A stretch of DNA of 64,000 bases, taken from positions 1-64,000 of the forward strand of contig NZ_FNBU01000005.1 in assembly GCF_900102435.1 (NCBI RefSeq), read 5' to 3'. The number at the start of each line of letters is the position of its first letter. Positions within the stretch are counted from its first letter, which is position 1. This document shows, one piece after another, positions 45,143-54,423 of this stretch. This stretch comes from Sporolituus thermophilus DSM 23256 (lineage in GTDB: Bacteria > Bacillota > Negativicutes > Sporomusales > Thermosinaceae). The position numbers and the translations under genes are program-made. The notes below the pieces were generated by a model. It did not search any database. It was not told the DNA's origin and saw nothing but the letters and a program-made list of their open reading frames with translations.

Positions 45143-45889
45143 ATGACGCAAGAATATTCTGCTGAGGCCATCCTGTTGACCGTCCGTGATTGCGGAACGG
45201 TCGACAGGATGGTCACGCTGTTTTCCCGGCAATATGGCAAAATTACGGCAGTTGCCTTTGGGGCCAGACGGCCCAAAAGCAGTTTTGCTGGTTGCCTTCA
45301 ACCTTTTTCTCATGTTGATTTATTATTAGCACGTAACCGGGGTGGCGAATGTATCCGGCAGTGTGAAATAATTCATGGGCACCGTAAACTGCGGGAAGAA
45401 CTGCCGCGCATGGTTTATGCAACCCTTGTTGCTGAAATTGTAACCGAACTTTGGCCGGAAAACGAAGCAGATTCTGATGTTTTTGAACTGCTGGTAGATG
45501 TATTGTTTACACTGGAAGAGCGTAATCCCCGCGTAGCGGCCATTGCCGCCGCTTGGCAGCTTCTGGCCTTGGCGGGGTTTGCCCCCGAGTACCGAAGATG
45601 TGTTGCCTGCGGTTCGGTTATTTCTCTACCCGCCCATTTCAATATTGGGGCCGGAGGGGTAATGTGCCCTGCCTGTGGTGGCTCGCAGACCAACTTTACG
45701 GAAGGACAGGCTAATTTGCTAGCCAAGTTTCTGACATTGGATTTTAGGAGCCCTGGTCGATTTACCGTGAATGCTGCTGTCTTGGCGGAGTTGGAGAAAT
45801 TGCTAGGGCAGTGCTTATTTTACCATCTGGAAAAGGAACTAAAGACATGGGCCTTTATCCAGCGGTTCGAGCAACCCGGTAAGGGATAA
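45143..45889 (+). CDS. recO: DNA repair protein RecO
   Basis: A 248-residue RecO that loads RecA onto SSB-coated DNA with RecR/RecF. An N-terminal OB fold (about 1-80) contains the basic stretch FGARRPKSSFAGCLQPF; a helical part follows, with a zinc finger Cys153-x2-Cys156 (CVAC) and Cys175-x2-Cys178 (CPAC). Length is normal. The ribosome site is weak, suggesting coupling to yqzL 4 nt upstream. Confidence 0.94.
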   Translation: MTQEYSAEAILLTVRDCGTVDRMVTLFSRQYGKITAVAFGARRPKSSFAGCLQPFSHVDLLLARNRGGECIRQCEIIHGHRKLREELPRMVYATLVAEIVTELWPENEADSDVFELLVDVLFTLEERNPRVAAIAAAWQLLALAGFAPEYRRCVACGSVISLPAHFNIGAGGVMCPACGGSQTNFTEGQANLLAKFLTLDFRSPGRFTVNAAVLAELEKLLGQCLFYHLEKELKTWAFIQRFEQPGKG

Positions 45890-45941
45890 AAGATATGGAC
45901 TTCGGCAAAAAATAAATCAAACGGCATAGGAGGGGTGCTGC

Positions 45942-46394
45942 GTGGAAATTACGCTTGAAAAAATTGACATCATTCGCGAGCGGACCGGCGTTTCCTACCG
46001 CGAAGCCAAAGAAGTCCTAGAGCGCAATGGCGGTAATGTCATCGAGGCATTGATTGAATTGGAAAGCAAAAAAGAAAGCACTTGGGCGGAGGAGTTTTCT
46101 GTCCGCTCAGCGGAAGTAATTGACAAAGTAAAAGAATTAATCTATGAAGGTAACGTAACCAAAATCCGGATCAAGCATGACGGTCGCACGCTTGTTGATA
46201 TTCCGGTTACTTTAGGGACCATCGGCGCTGTTGTTTTGCCGCAGCTTGCCGCTTTAGGCGTACTGGTGGCTGTGTTTAAGCGGTGCACCATTGAAGTCGT
46301 TCGTAACGAAACCAGTCGAGAAGCGGCCGATTCTTCCCGAACCGAAGCGCAGGACAATGCTCAGACCGAACGTATTGATAAAGGAATGCTGTAA
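45942..46394 (+). CDS. DUF4342 protein with UBA-like N-terminus
   Basis: A 150-residue protein. The first 45 residues form a UBA/TS-N-like three-helix unit (IIRERTGVSYREAKEVLERN then NVIEALIELE), the DUF4342 core includes GNVTKIRIKHDGRTLVDIPV, and one hydrophobic segment (about 90-112, LGTIGAVVLPQLAALGVLVA) may be a membrane span. The tail is polar. Function unknown. GTG 45942 is preceded by AGGAGGGG. It lies between recO and the glyQS promoter. Confidence 0.8.
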   Translation: MEITLEKIDIIRERTGVSYREAKEVLERNGGNVIEALIELESKKESTWAEEFSVRSAEVIDKVKELIYEGNVTKIRIKHDGRTLVDIPVTLGTIGAVVLPQLAALGVLVAVFKRCTIEVVRNETSREAADSSRTEAQDNAQTERIDKGML

Positions 46395-46397
46395 AAT

Positions 46398-46426
46398 TTG
46401 ACAAATCTTGTCGCTTTTGTTATAGT
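46398..46426 (+). promoter_or_regulatory. Promoter of the glyQS T-box leader
   Basis: TTGACA (46398-46403), 17-bp spacer, TATAGT (46421-46426) preceded by TGT. A near-consensus promoter. Confidence 0.88.
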
Positions 46427-46433
46427 GAATATT

Positions 46434-46678
46434 AAAATTACGGCAATGCGGGACACAAGTAGTTTTGCACTCAGCGAGCCGGGGAGGGTGTGAGCCCGGC
46501 ACCGTAAAACGAAGGCAGTCCCAAGCTGCGAGAGGAAATTCCGGTTTATCGCCGGAAGAGTAAAGCTCGCCATAAAACCAAGGTGGGCCGATTAGGCCAA
46601 TCAGGGTGGAACCGCGGGAAGATAAGCCTCCCGTCCCTGTAACAGCACTGTTACTGTGGATGGCGAGGCTTTTTATTT
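46434..46678 (+). ncRNA. T-box leader of glyQS (glycine, specifier GGC)
   Basis: T-box bulge AGGGTGGAACCGCGG at 46603-46617. Stem I begins GCGGGAC near 46447 and closes with GTCCC; the 3' specifier loop reads GAAGGCAGTC with GGC (glycine) at 46514-46516. The terminator (about 46623-46675) pairs AAGCCTC with GAGGCTT and ends in TTTTT. Compact, as glycine T-boxes are. Confidence 0.94.
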
Positions 46679-46701
46679 TACATAAAGAAGGAGGGCGTAT
46701 A

Positions 46702-47586
46702 ATGACATTTCAAGACATTATTTTAACCCTGCAAAACTTTTGGGCTGAACAAAAATGCATAATTCAACAGCCTTATGACGTGGAGAAGGGGGCAGGAACC
46801 ATGAATCCTGCTACTTTCTTACGTGCACTTGGTCCTGAGCCATGGAACGTAGCGTATGTGGAACCATCACGCCGGCCGGCTGATGGGCGTTACGGCGATA
46901 ATCCCAACCGGTTATTTCAGCATCACCAGTACCAGGTAATCATGAAGCCGTCGCCGGCCAATATCCAGGAATTATATCTTGAGAGTCTAGCTCGTCTCGG
47001 CATAGACCCGGATAAGCATGATATCCGGTTTGTGGAGGATAACTGGGAATCGCCTACCCTTGGGGCTTGGGGGCTGGGCTGGGAGGTTTGGCTTGACGGC
47101 ATGGAGATTACCCAGTTCACTTATTTCCAGCAAGTGGGAAGCATTGACGTCAAACCGGTTTCAGTGGAAATTACGTATGGGCTTGAGCGCTTGGCCATGT
47201 ATATCCAGGGCAAGGAAAATGTATTTGAAATTGAATGGGTTGATGGCATTACTTACGGCGATGTCTTTCATCGGAATGAAGTTGAACATTCCCACTACAA
47301 CTTTGAGCTGGCTGATACTAGTTTGCTGTTCCAGTTATTTGAGATGTATGAAAAAGAGGCTATTCGCATCATCGAAAAAGGCTTTGTACTGCCGGCTTAT
47401 GACTATGTTTTGAAATGTTCGCATACATTCAACCTTTTAGATGCGCGCGGCGCTATCAGCGTAAGTGAGCGGACGAGTTTTATCGGGCGGGTACGCAATA
47501 TGGCGCGGCTGTGCGCGCAGGCCTATTTGGAGCAGCGCGAAAAATTAGGTTATCCACTCCTCAAAGGAGGATGCAATAATGGCTAA
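46702..47586 (+). CDS. glyQ: Glycyl-tRNA synthetase alpha subunit
   Basis: A 294-residue class II catalytic subunit of the alpha2-beta2 glycyl-tRNA synthetase. The family opening [18 protein letters not shown], the motif [40 protein letters not shown] and [14 protein letters not shown] are typical. The frame extends upstream into the T-box; ATG 46702 with AAGGAGGG 8 nt upstream is the start. It overlaps glyS by 8 nt. Confidence 0.97.
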   Translation: MTFQDIILTLQNFWAEQKCIIQQPYDVEKGAGTMNPATFLRALGPEPWNVAYVEPSRRPADGRYGDNPNRLFQHHQYQVIMKPSPANIQELYLESLARLGIDPDKHDIRFVEDNWESPTLGAWGLGWEVWLDGMEITQFTYFQQVGSIDVKPVSVEITYGLERLAMYIQGKENVFEIEWVDGITYGDVFHRNEVEHSHYNFELADTSLLFQLFEMYEKEAIRIIEKGFVLPAYDYVLKCSHTFNLLDARGAISVSERTSFIGRVRNMARLCAQAYLEQREKLGYPLLKGGCNNG

Positions 47587-49636
47587 AGATTTACTGTTGG
47601 AAATTGGCACCGAGGAGATACCCGCAAAATTTATGCCTGGCGCTCTGGCGCAACTGGAAAGCGTCGCCAAAAATAAACTGGAAGCGAACAGGATTGGTTT
47701 TAGCAATATACGGGCCGTTGGTACCCCGCGCCGGTTAGCGCTGATTGTGCGTCAGGTTAGCGAAAAACAAGCTGACCGGAGGAGCGAAAACAAGGGACCG
47801 GCTGTGAAAATTGCCTATGACGAAAAGGGTGTTCCTACCAAAGCTGCTCTGGGGTTTGCGCGCAGCCAGGGCGTGGATGTTAGCCAGTTGGTGACCAAGG
47901 ATGGCTATGTTTATGCGATCGTCGAGGAAGCGGGCCGCTCCGTCCAAGAAATTCTTCCGGTTTTGCTACCAGAAATTATTTTAGCGTTGAGTTTTCCCAA
48001 GAACATGCGCTGGGGCAATCTGGATTTACGGTTTGTCCGACCGATTCGCTGGCTTGTGGCGCTCTATGGCAACGAAGTGGTTCCCTTTACCTTGGCCGGG
48101 GTTGCTTCCGGCAATGTGACGCGAGGCCATCGTTTTTTGAGCAAAGGGCCGGTAGTAATCTCTTCCCCGGATGACTATTTTGCCAAACTGGCTGAGCATC
48201 ATGTTATGGTTGACCAAGAGGTGCGGCGGCGTGTTATTCGCGAGCAAGTCGAAAACATTGCCGTAAGCCAGGGCGGTGTGGCCAGTATTGATGAGGAACT
48301 GCTGGAAGAAGTAGTGTACCTGGTAGAATACCCCACCGCTCTTGATGGCCGGTTTGAAGAGAAATATTTATCTTTGCCGCCGGAGGCTGTCATTACTCCT
48401 ATGCGCGAGCATCAGCGCTACTTCCCGGTTTTTGGCAAGGACGGAAAGTTGTTGCCTGTCTTTATAACTGTCCGCAACGGCGGCGCGGACTATATTGATA
48501 TTGTTCGCCATGGCAACGAGCGGGTACTTAAAGCCCGTCTCGCCGATGCTCAGTTTTTCTTTACCGAGGATCAAAAGATACCTTTGGCCGAGCGGGTGGA
48601 GAAACTCAAGACTATCGTTTTTCAGGAAGGTCTTGGAACCTTATATGACAAAACGCTGCGGCTTGAACGTTTGGCTGTTGGCATAGCCCGGAAGGTTGGT
48701 CTGCCTGAAAGGGAAATTCCCGTCATTGAACGTAGCGCCTATTTGGCAAAGGCTGACCTTGTTACCGGAATGGTATATGAATTTACTGAACTCCAGGGCA
48801 TTATGGGGCGTGAATATGCACGGATAAGCGGCGAGCCCGAGGCGGTCGCGCAGGCAATTTACGAACACTACCTGCCCCGCTTTGCCGGCGATAAACTGCC
48901 GGTAAGCCCGGCCGGCAGGGTAGTTGGTATTGCCGATAAACTGGACAACATTGTCGCAACCTTTAGTCGCGGCCTAATTCCTACCGGCTCGCAGGACCCT
49001 TATGCACTAAGGAGGCAGGCGTTGGGGATTGTAAACATCTTGATTGATGCAAAGTATCACTTGTCGGTGACAGAAATGGTGCAACATGCGATGGATCTGC
49101 TGGGTATTCATGACCATGACCGGCGGGTCAAACTAACGGACGATATTGGAGATTTCTTCCGTTTACGCATTAAGAACATTCTCGCCGAGGAAGGCATGCG
49201 TCATGACATGATTGACGCCGTTATCGCCGTTGGGACCGACGATTTGTACGATGCTTGGTTACGGGCAAAAGCGTTGGCGTTAGAGGGCGGTACCATGGCC
49301 ATGCAGCGGGCAGTTCAGGCCTTTACCCGTGCCGGCAATTTGGCGAAAAATGCGACAACGGAAACAATTGACCCGTCCCTGTTTACCGCTGCCGCCGAGC
49401 ACGAGCTGTATCAGGCTTACCTAAACGCCCGCCAAACCGTAGCGGAAAAGCTGGCCGTCCGTGACTACGCAGGAGTGCTCAAGGTAATGGCCGAAATGGC
49501 CGGCCCGATAGATGCCTTCTTTGGAGCAGTCATGGTTATGGTGGAAGACATGGCTGTGCGCAACAACCGCTTAGCTTTGTTACAAGCAATCGCTAGCCTG
49601 ACGGCAAACGTAGCTGATCTTAGCAAAATTGTGTAG
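47579..49636 (+). CDS. glyS: Glycyl-tRNA synthetase beta subunit
   Basis: A 685-residue beta subunit. N-terminal [20 protein letters not shown] is the family signature; an HD-like region contains [20 protein letters not shown] and [10 protein letters not shown], and [20 protein letters not shown] is highly conserved. The C-terminal region has a DALR-type anticodon-binding fold (about 580-680). It overlaps glyQ by 8 nt and shares its T-box control, ending at a terminator. Confidence 0.97.
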   Translation: MAKDLLLEIGTEEIPAKFMPGALAQLESVAKNKLEANRIGFSNIRAVGTPRRLALIVRQVSEKQADRRSENKGPAVKIAYDEKGVPTKAALGFARSQGVDVSQLVTKDGYVYAIVEEAGRSVQEILPVLLPEIILALSFPKNMRWGNLDLRFVRPIRWLVALYGNEVVPFTLAGVASGNVTRGHRFLSKGPVVISSPDDYFAKLAEHHVMVDQEVRRRVIREQVENIAVSQGGVASIDEELLEEVVYLVEYPTALDGRFEEKYLSLPPEAVITPMREHQRYFPVFGKDGKLLPVFITVRNGGADYIDIVRHGNERVLKARLADAQFFFTEDQKIPLAERVEKLKTIVFQEGLGTLYDKTLRLERLAVGIARKVGLPEREIPVIERSAYLAKADLVTGMVYEFTELQGIMGREYARISGEPEAVAQAIYEHYLPRFAGDKLPVSPAGRVVGIADKLDNIVATFSRGLIPTGSQDPYALRRQALGIVNILIDAKYHLSVTEMVQHAMDLLGIHDHDRRVKLTDDIGDFFRLRIKNILAEEGMRHDMIDAVIAVGTDDLYDAWLRAKALALEGGTMAMQRAVQAFTRAGNLAKNATTETIDPSLFTAAAEHELYQAYLNARQTVAEKLAVRDYAGVLKVMAEMAGPIDAFFGAVMVMVEDMAVRNNRLALLQAIASLTANVADLSKIV

Positions 49637-49648
49637 AGTCATATTTAA

Positions 49649-49674
49649 ACCTGTACCTTGCGGTACAGGTTTTT
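49649..49674 (+). terminator. Terminator of glyQS
   Basis: 9-bp stem ACCTGTACC (49649-49657) / GGTACAGGT (49662-49670), followed by TTTT. Confidence 0.85.
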
Positions 49675-49753
49675 GTATTATTGAACCATCAATATGGGAA
49701 GCTAGAAATAAAAAAATTATAGCTATTGCAGGCAAAGAAGGAAACGGATTTTA

Positions 49754-49773
49754 AATATAGTATATACTATATT
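49754..49773. promoter_or_regulatory. Perfect 20-bp palindrome in the ppsA promoter region
   Basis: AATATAGTAT is followed directly by its complement ATACTATATT. It overlaps the likely -35 (ATATTG, 49769-49774; TATAGC at 49792-49797 is 17 bp on) of ppsA, as a repressor operator would. The downstream CcpN homolog is the obvious candidate regulator, but this is inference. Confidence 0.6.
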
Positions 49774-49814
49774 GATGATTTTGTTTTAAAGTATAGCACA
49801 ATTAGGAGGTCTTT

Positions 49815-52208
49815 ATGGCAGAGAAGGAAAAGTTAGTATTGTGGTTTGATGAGATCAGCAAAGAGGATGTTGCAATTGTCGGCGGCAAATCAGCTTCGCT
49901 GGGGGAGTTAACATCACGTACCAAAGTACCTGTGCCCTTTGGGTTTGCCACAACGGCAGCGGCGTACCGCTATTTCATCAAGCATAGCGGATTGGAGGCA
50001 AAAATTGCTGACCTTTTAAAGCAACTCGATGATGTTGAGGATAGCCGCAAACTGCGGGAAGTTAGTGCCGCCATTCGTCAAGCCATTATGAATGCCCCTA
50101 TGCCTACCGAGTTGGCCGGGGAAATTATGGCTGCCTATCAGGAACTAGGCAAGCGGGCAGGAGAGGTTGACCCGTTTGTTGCGGTACGTTCCAGCGCTAC
50201 CGCTGAGGACCTTCCTGACGCCAGTTTTGCCGGCCAGCAAGAAAGTTATTTAAATGTACAGGGCGCTGAACAGGTCGTTGAAAAAGTAAAGGAATGCTAT
50301 GCATCTACCTTTACTGACCGGGCAGTGTATTATCGAGTGAAGAAGAATTTTGCCCATTTAGACGTAGCTCTCAGCGCCGTGGTACAGATGATGGTTTTTT
50401 CCAAAGCATCTGGGGTTATGTTTACCGTGGACGTCGCGACTGGCAATGATACCCATATTCTTATTGAAGGTGCTTGGGGTTTAGGAGAGTATATCGTTCA
50501 GGGCGTCGTTACTCCCGATAATTTTTTGGTGCGCAAGCAAGATTTGGCAATTGAGAAAAGTAATGTTCACGAAAAAACCGTTATGCTGGTGCGAAATCCC
50601 GCCGGCGGTTGTGAAGAGAAACCGGTGCCGCCGGAAATGGTCAACGCTCCTGTTCTCACCGACAGCCAAATTCGGGAATTAGCCCGGTATGCACTGGATA
50701 TTGAGAAGCATTACGGCTCCTACATGGATATTGAATGGGGTATTGATGAACGGAATGATAAAATATGGATTTTACAGGCGCGCCCGGAGACGGTATGGTC
50801 GCGCCGGAATAAAGAGAAAGGGGCTGGGATAGAAGTGGCCTCGACAGCGGACAGTGCCAATCGTAAAATACTGACCAAGGGGCTGCCTGCCAGCCCGGGT
50901 CGGGTAGCGGGCAAAGCCCATGTCATTCTGGATCCTTCCATGATTGACACCTTCCGGGAGGGTGAAATCCTAATAACCGAAATGACGGCGCCCGACTGGG
51001 TACCGGCGATGAAAAAAGCCCGCGCAATTATAACTAATGCCGGCGGTATGACTTGCCACGCTTCCATCGTCAGCCGCGAACTCGGCATTCCCTGTATCGT
51101 GGGGACCAAAAGCCGCGGTACTCCTGCGACGGCTGCTGTTCCGGACGGAGCCGAGATTACCGTCGATGCCACTAATGGTATAGTGTATGCCGGTATTATC
51201 AGCGACTTAGTCGTTCCCAAAACGACGGAGGAAGGCGGTCAGTCCATAACGGTTGCCGAAACTTTCCCCGTTACCGGTACGAAAGTATACATGAATCTTG
51301 GCGATCCCGATTTAGCCGAGCGCTATGCTGCGCTGCCATGTGACGGTATCGGCTTGATGCGGGAGGAGTTTATCTGGACGACCTATATTCACGAACATCC
51401 GCTGTACTTGATCGAAACAGGCCGCCCGGACCGGGTAGTGGAGGGGTTGGCGGACGGAATGCGCAAGGTATGCCAGGCGATGGCGCCCAGGCCGGTTGTG
51501 CTCCGGTTCAGCGATTTCAAGTCGAGTGAGTATCGTGAACTGAAAGGCGGCGAACGCTATGAGCCTTATGAACCCAGTGCTCTGCTTGGCTGGCGTGGTG
51601 CTTCGCGCTATTATGATCCCAAATATATTGAGGCGTTTAAGCTGGAGATTAAAGCGGTGCGCAAAGTACGGGAAGAATACGGTTTTAAGAATTTACACGT
51701 TATGATCCCTTTCTGCCGCACTGTCGAAGAGGCTGCCAAAGTGACGGCCCTTATGGCTGAAGAAGGATTAAGACGCGGGCCTGATTTTAAAGTCTGGCTG
51801 ATGGCGGAAATTCCTTCCAATATTATTCTTGCTGACCAGTTCAACCAGTTTGTCGACGGTTACTCTATCGGGTCCAACGACCTGACCATGCTCCTTTTGG
51901 GCTGTGACCGCGATAACGAAACAGTTGCTCATATTTTCAGCGAGCGAGACTTGGCTGTGAAAAGAGCAATCCGCCACCTTATCGAGGTGGCGCACCGCGA
52001 CGGCAAAACAGTATCGATCTGCGGGCAGGCGCCCAGTGTGTATCCTGATTTCACCGAATTCTTAGTAAAAAGCGGCATTGATTCCATTTCCGTAAATCCA
52101 GATGCGGTTAAAGCGACTAAAAAATTGGTGGCACAGGTCGAGCAGCGGCTTGTTTTAGATAAGCTGACTGGCCGCGGTTTGGTTGATAAAGAGGATTATA
52201 CCTGGTAA
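49815..52208 (+). CDS. ppsA: Phosphoenolpyruvate synthase
   Basis: A 797-residue PEP synthase (pyruvate + ATP + H2O to PEP + AMP + Pi). Order: PPDK_N ATP-grasp domain (about 10-340; GGKSASLGEL, VRSSATAEDLPDASFAGQQE), swivelling phosphohistidine domain with catalytic His415 in GGMTCHASIVSRELGIP, and the PEP-utilising C-terminal barrel (about 480-790; GSNDLTMLLLG). Thr413, two residues before the His, is where the regulator PpsR would phosphorylate. Length and lack of the extra PPDK insertions favour PpsA over PPDK. ccpN- and ppsR-like genes follow. Confidence 0.94.
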   Translation: MAEKEKLVLWFDEISKEDVAIVGGKSASLGELTSRTKVPVPFGFATTAAAYRYFIKHSGLEAKIADLLKQLDDVEDSRKLREVSAAIRQAIMNAPMPTELAGEIMAAYQELGKRAGEVDPFVAVRSSATAEDLPDASFAGQQESYLNVQGAEQVVEKVKECYASTFTDRAVYYRVKKNFAHLDVALSAVVQMMVFSKASGVMFTVDVATGNDTHILIEGAWGLGEYIVQGVVTPDNFLVRKQDLAIEKSNVHEKTVMLVRNPAGGCEEKPVPPEMVNAPVLTDSQIRELARYALDIEKHYGSYMDIEWGIDERNDKIWILQARPETVWSRRNKEKGAGIEVASTADSANRKILTKGLPASPGRVAGKAHVILDPSMIDTFREGEILITEMTAPDWVPAMKKARAIITNAGGMTCHASIVSRELGIPCIVGTKSRGTPATAAVPDGAEITVDATNGIVYAGIISDLVVPKTTEEGGQSITVAETFPVTGTKVYMNLGDPDLAERYAALPCDGIGLMREEFIWTTYIHEHPLYLIETGRPDRVVEGLADGMRKVCQAMAPRPVVLRFSDFKSSEYRELKGGERYEPYEPSALLGWRGASRYYDPKYIEAFKLEIKAVRKVREEYGFKNLHVMIPFCRTVEEAAKVTALMAEEGLRRGPDFKVWLMAEIPSNIILADQFNQFVDGYSIGSNDLTMLLLGCDRDNETVAHIFSERDLAVKRAIRHLIEVAHRDGKTVSICGQAPSVYPDFTEFLVKSGIDSISVNPDAVKATKKLVAQVEQRLVLDKLTGRGLVDKEDYTW

Positions 52209-52297
52209 ATAAGTCAAACTTTGTTATAACGAAAGAAAGGAATTGGCTTACTTTTAGCGTATATATCCGAAATATCAGTGAAAAGGGGGGGTTCATC

Positions 52298-52933
52298 ATC
52301 GCTTTAACACCCCGGCAAGAAAAGATTGCTGAAATTGTGCGCACCGAGGGACCCATCACCGGGGAGCAAATCGCTGAGCGCCTGAATGTTACCAGGGCAG
52401 CCCTGAGACCGGATTTGGCAATTTTGGTAATGGCCGGTATTATTGATGCCCGTCCCAAGGTAGGGTACTACTATACCGGCAAAAACACCTTTAACATGTT
52501 GGTCGAGGAAATCAGCCGCATCAAGGTCCGTGATGTCCAGTCCGTACCGGTTGTCGTTCCTACCAACACGAGCGCCTATGATGTAATTGTTACCATGTTT
52601 CTTGAAGATGTGGGAACAGTATATGTAGTTGAACAGGGTGGAATTTTGGCCGGAGTAGTTTCCCGGAAAGACTTGCTAAAAATTGCTATGGGTAGCGGCG
52701 ACTTGCACAAAGTGCCGGTTAAAGTTATTATGACGCCGATGACAAAGATTATAGTGACCACTGCGGATGAATCCGTGCTAGAGGCCGCGAAAAAGATTAT
52801 TGACAACGAGGTAGACAGCTTACCTGTAGTCCGTCCTTTGGCGGCGGATAGGACATATGAAGTAGTGGGACGCCTGACGAAAACGAATATTACCAGGCTA
52901 TTTGTTGAACTCGGCGAAGGTAAAAGGAGGTAA
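52298..52933 (+). CDS. ccpN: CcpN-like HTH-CBS transcriptional repressor (AUC start)
   Basis: A 211-residue regulator with an N-terminal winged helix (about 1-62; PITGEQIAERLNVTRAALRP then DLAILVMAGIIDARPKVGYY) and two CBS domains (about 75-205). CcpN in Bacillus represses gluconeogenic genes in the presence of glucose. The first GTG (52337) cuts into HTH helix 1. The frame upstream encodes ALTPRQEKIAEIV, matching the family N-terminus, and reaches ATC 52298, which is 6 nt after AAAAGGGGGGG (52281-52291). No ATG, GTG or TTG is available there, so an AUC start is proposed. Confidence 0.85.
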   Translation: MALTPRQEKIAEIVRTEGPITGEQIAERLNVTRAALRPDLAILVMAGIIDARPKVGYYYTGKNTFNMLVEEISRIKVRDVQSVPVVVPTNTSAYDVIVTMFLEDVGTVYVVEQGGILAGVVSRKDLLKIAMGSGDLHKVPVKVIMTPMTKIIVTTADESVLEAAKKIIDNEVDSLPVVRPLAADRTYEVVGRLTKTNITRLFVELGEGKRR

Positions 52934-52938
52934 CGACT

Positions 52939-53757
52939 ATTTCGTCTTTACCAGTCATTTATGCGATCTCGGACTCAATTGGTGAAACGGCTGAAATGGT
53001 GGCTCGGGCGACCGCCAGTCAATTTGATTCCGGTAAGTTTGACATTATCCGTGTTCCCTATATCAACTCGGTGGAGCAAATCGAGGAGGTAGTCAGGGAA
53101 GCGGCAACGCAACGCAGTGTTATCTGCCATACGCTTGTATCACCAGACCTGCGGGAAGCGTTAAAGGTGCAGGCAGAGCGTTTTGGCATTACAACGGTAG
53201 ATATTATGGGTCCTATGATTTCTGCCGTTCAAAAAATTGCGGGAACCGAGCCTAAACTCAAACCAGGACTGATTCATAAGTTGGATCAGGAATATTTTAA
53301 ACGGGTCGAGGCGGTGGAGTTTGCCGTCAAATACGATGATGGCAAAAACCCTTGGGGTTTGCACAAAGCCGACATGGTGATTATCGGCGTATCCCGTACC
53401 TCCAAGACACCTCTCAGCATGTATTTGGCTCACAAAAAGCTGAAAGTGGCCAATGTACCACTTGTGCCGGAAGTTCCGCCCCCGGAGGAATTGTTTCAAA
53501 TTCCGCCGCAGCGGATTGTAGGCTTGGTTATTGATCCCTTCAAACTGAACGAGATTCGCGCCGAACGCTTAAAGGCAATGGGTTTGTCAGCCGATGCCAA
53601 CTATGCCAATCTGGAGCGCATTACCGAAGAACTGGAGTATGCTAGGGCAATTATGCGCAAGCTTCGCTGCCCCATCATCGACGTATCAAACAAGGCGATC
53701 GAGGAAACGGCAAATAAAGTATTGGAGATTGCGCAAAAGAACGCGAACGCAAAATAA
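52939..53757 (+). CDS. ppsR: PEP synthase/PPDK regulatory kinase-phosphorylase (DUF299, AUU start)
   Basis: A 272-residue DUF299 protein (B. subtilis YqfL) that inactivates PEP synthase or PPDK by ADP-dependent phosphorylation of the active-site Thr and reactivates it by phosphorolysis. The P-loop is GVSRTSKTPLSMYLA (from Gly150). The first ATG (52996) removes the conserved opening VIYAISDSIGETAEM. The frame extends to ATT 52939, 8 nt after AAAGGAGG (52923-52930), with no normal start codon between, so an AUU start is proposed. It lies 5 nt after ccpN. Confidence 0.92.
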   Translation: MSSLPVIYAISDSIGETAEMVARATASQFDSGKFDIIRVPYINSVEQIEEVVREAATQRSVICHTLVSPDLREALKVQAERFGITTVDIMGPMISAVQKIAGTEPKLKPGLIHKLDQEYFKRVEAVEFAVKYDDGKNPWGLHKADMVIIGVSRTSKTPLSMYLAHKKLKVANVPLVPEVPPPEELFQIPPQRIVGLVIDPFKLNEIRAERLKAMGLSADANYANLERITEELEYARAIMRKLRCPIIDVSNKAIEETANKVLEIAQKNANAK

Positions 53758-53760
53758 ACT

Positions 53761-53793
53761 AACCCCAGCCACGTTTGCCGTAGGCTGGGGTTT
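53761..53793. terminator. Bidirectional terminator after ppsR
   Basis: 10-bp stem AACCCCAGCC (53761-53770) / GGCTGGGGTT (53783-53792). Serves ppsR (+) and the lptA-like gene (-). Confidence 0.85.
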
Positions 53794-53804
53794 TCACCTG
53801 TGAA

Positions 53805-54278
53805 CTATAGAATGGTGTTGGTTTTCACATTATAGGTTACCGTTGCGGCTGACCAAACAATTCCGTTTTGTGATACCTGCACATTGCCTCTGAATACCGC
53901 TGTTTTGGTACGCCAGTTGTAGTCTACACTGTCAGCCGAAATTTTGAGATCGCTGCGGGTTAGTACGACGCCGCCGCTTATCTCGGCGCTATCTTTAGCG
54001 TATACATACACGGTGTCGCCGGTAAAAAACAAGTCATTCTGGATGACAGTTACGCCGCCGGAGGCCCAAACTTCCATCGTAGCCAGGTTCACCCTCGCTT
54101 CACCGGCGGTGATAGTCCGCGTTCCGATTTCAATCTGTACGTTGCCGCTGAGGACGTGCAAGCCGGTGCTAAAGTCAAAGTATTGGCGGTCAGCCTTAAA
54201 CGAAAGTTTAGCCGCCAGCGCCGTTGCGGTGAGGGTTACTAAAAGCAGAATAGTAAGCAGGATAACTTTTTTTCGCAT
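53805..54278 (-). CDS. LptA/OstA-like domain protein (periplasmic)
   Basis: A 157-residue secreted protein. A signal peptide (about 1-24, KKVILLTILLLVTLTATALA) is followed by an OstA-like beta-jellyroll with repeated units LSGNVQIEIGTRTITAGEAR, ASGGVTVIQNDLFFTGD, ISGGVVLTRSDLKISADSVD and FRGNVQVSQNG. LptA bridges inner and outer membranes in lipopolysaccharide export, so this indicates a diderm cell. It is not in an lpt operon here and may be a paralog. ATG 54278 is preferred to 54302, with AGAAGG upstream. Confidence 0.85.
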   Translation of the reverse strand: MRKKVILLTILLLVTLTATALAAKLSFKADRQYFDFSTGLHVLSGNVQIEIGTRTITAGEARVNLATMEVWASGGVTVIQNDLFFTGDTVYVYAKDSAEISGGVVLTRSDLKISADSVDYNWRTKTAVFRGNVQVSQNGIVWSAATVTYNVKTNTIL

Positions 54279-54376
54279 GTGATCAACCTTCCTTCTAAAC
54301 ACTAATTATAACAAATTTTGGACCGGTAAGCGTAAGTAAATATTTGATACACTTTAGCGATATTTGTCAAAAGGAA

Positions 54377-54385
54377 TGATATAAT
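54377..54385 (+). promoter_or_regulatory. Extended -10 promoter of dgt
   Basis: TGATATAAT at 54377-54385, about 40 nt before the dgt start. No consensus -35 at the right distance. Confidence 0.55.
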
Positions 54386-54423
54386 GGGGTTGTAACTAGC
54401 CAGGTCAGACTGGAGGGGAGAGT

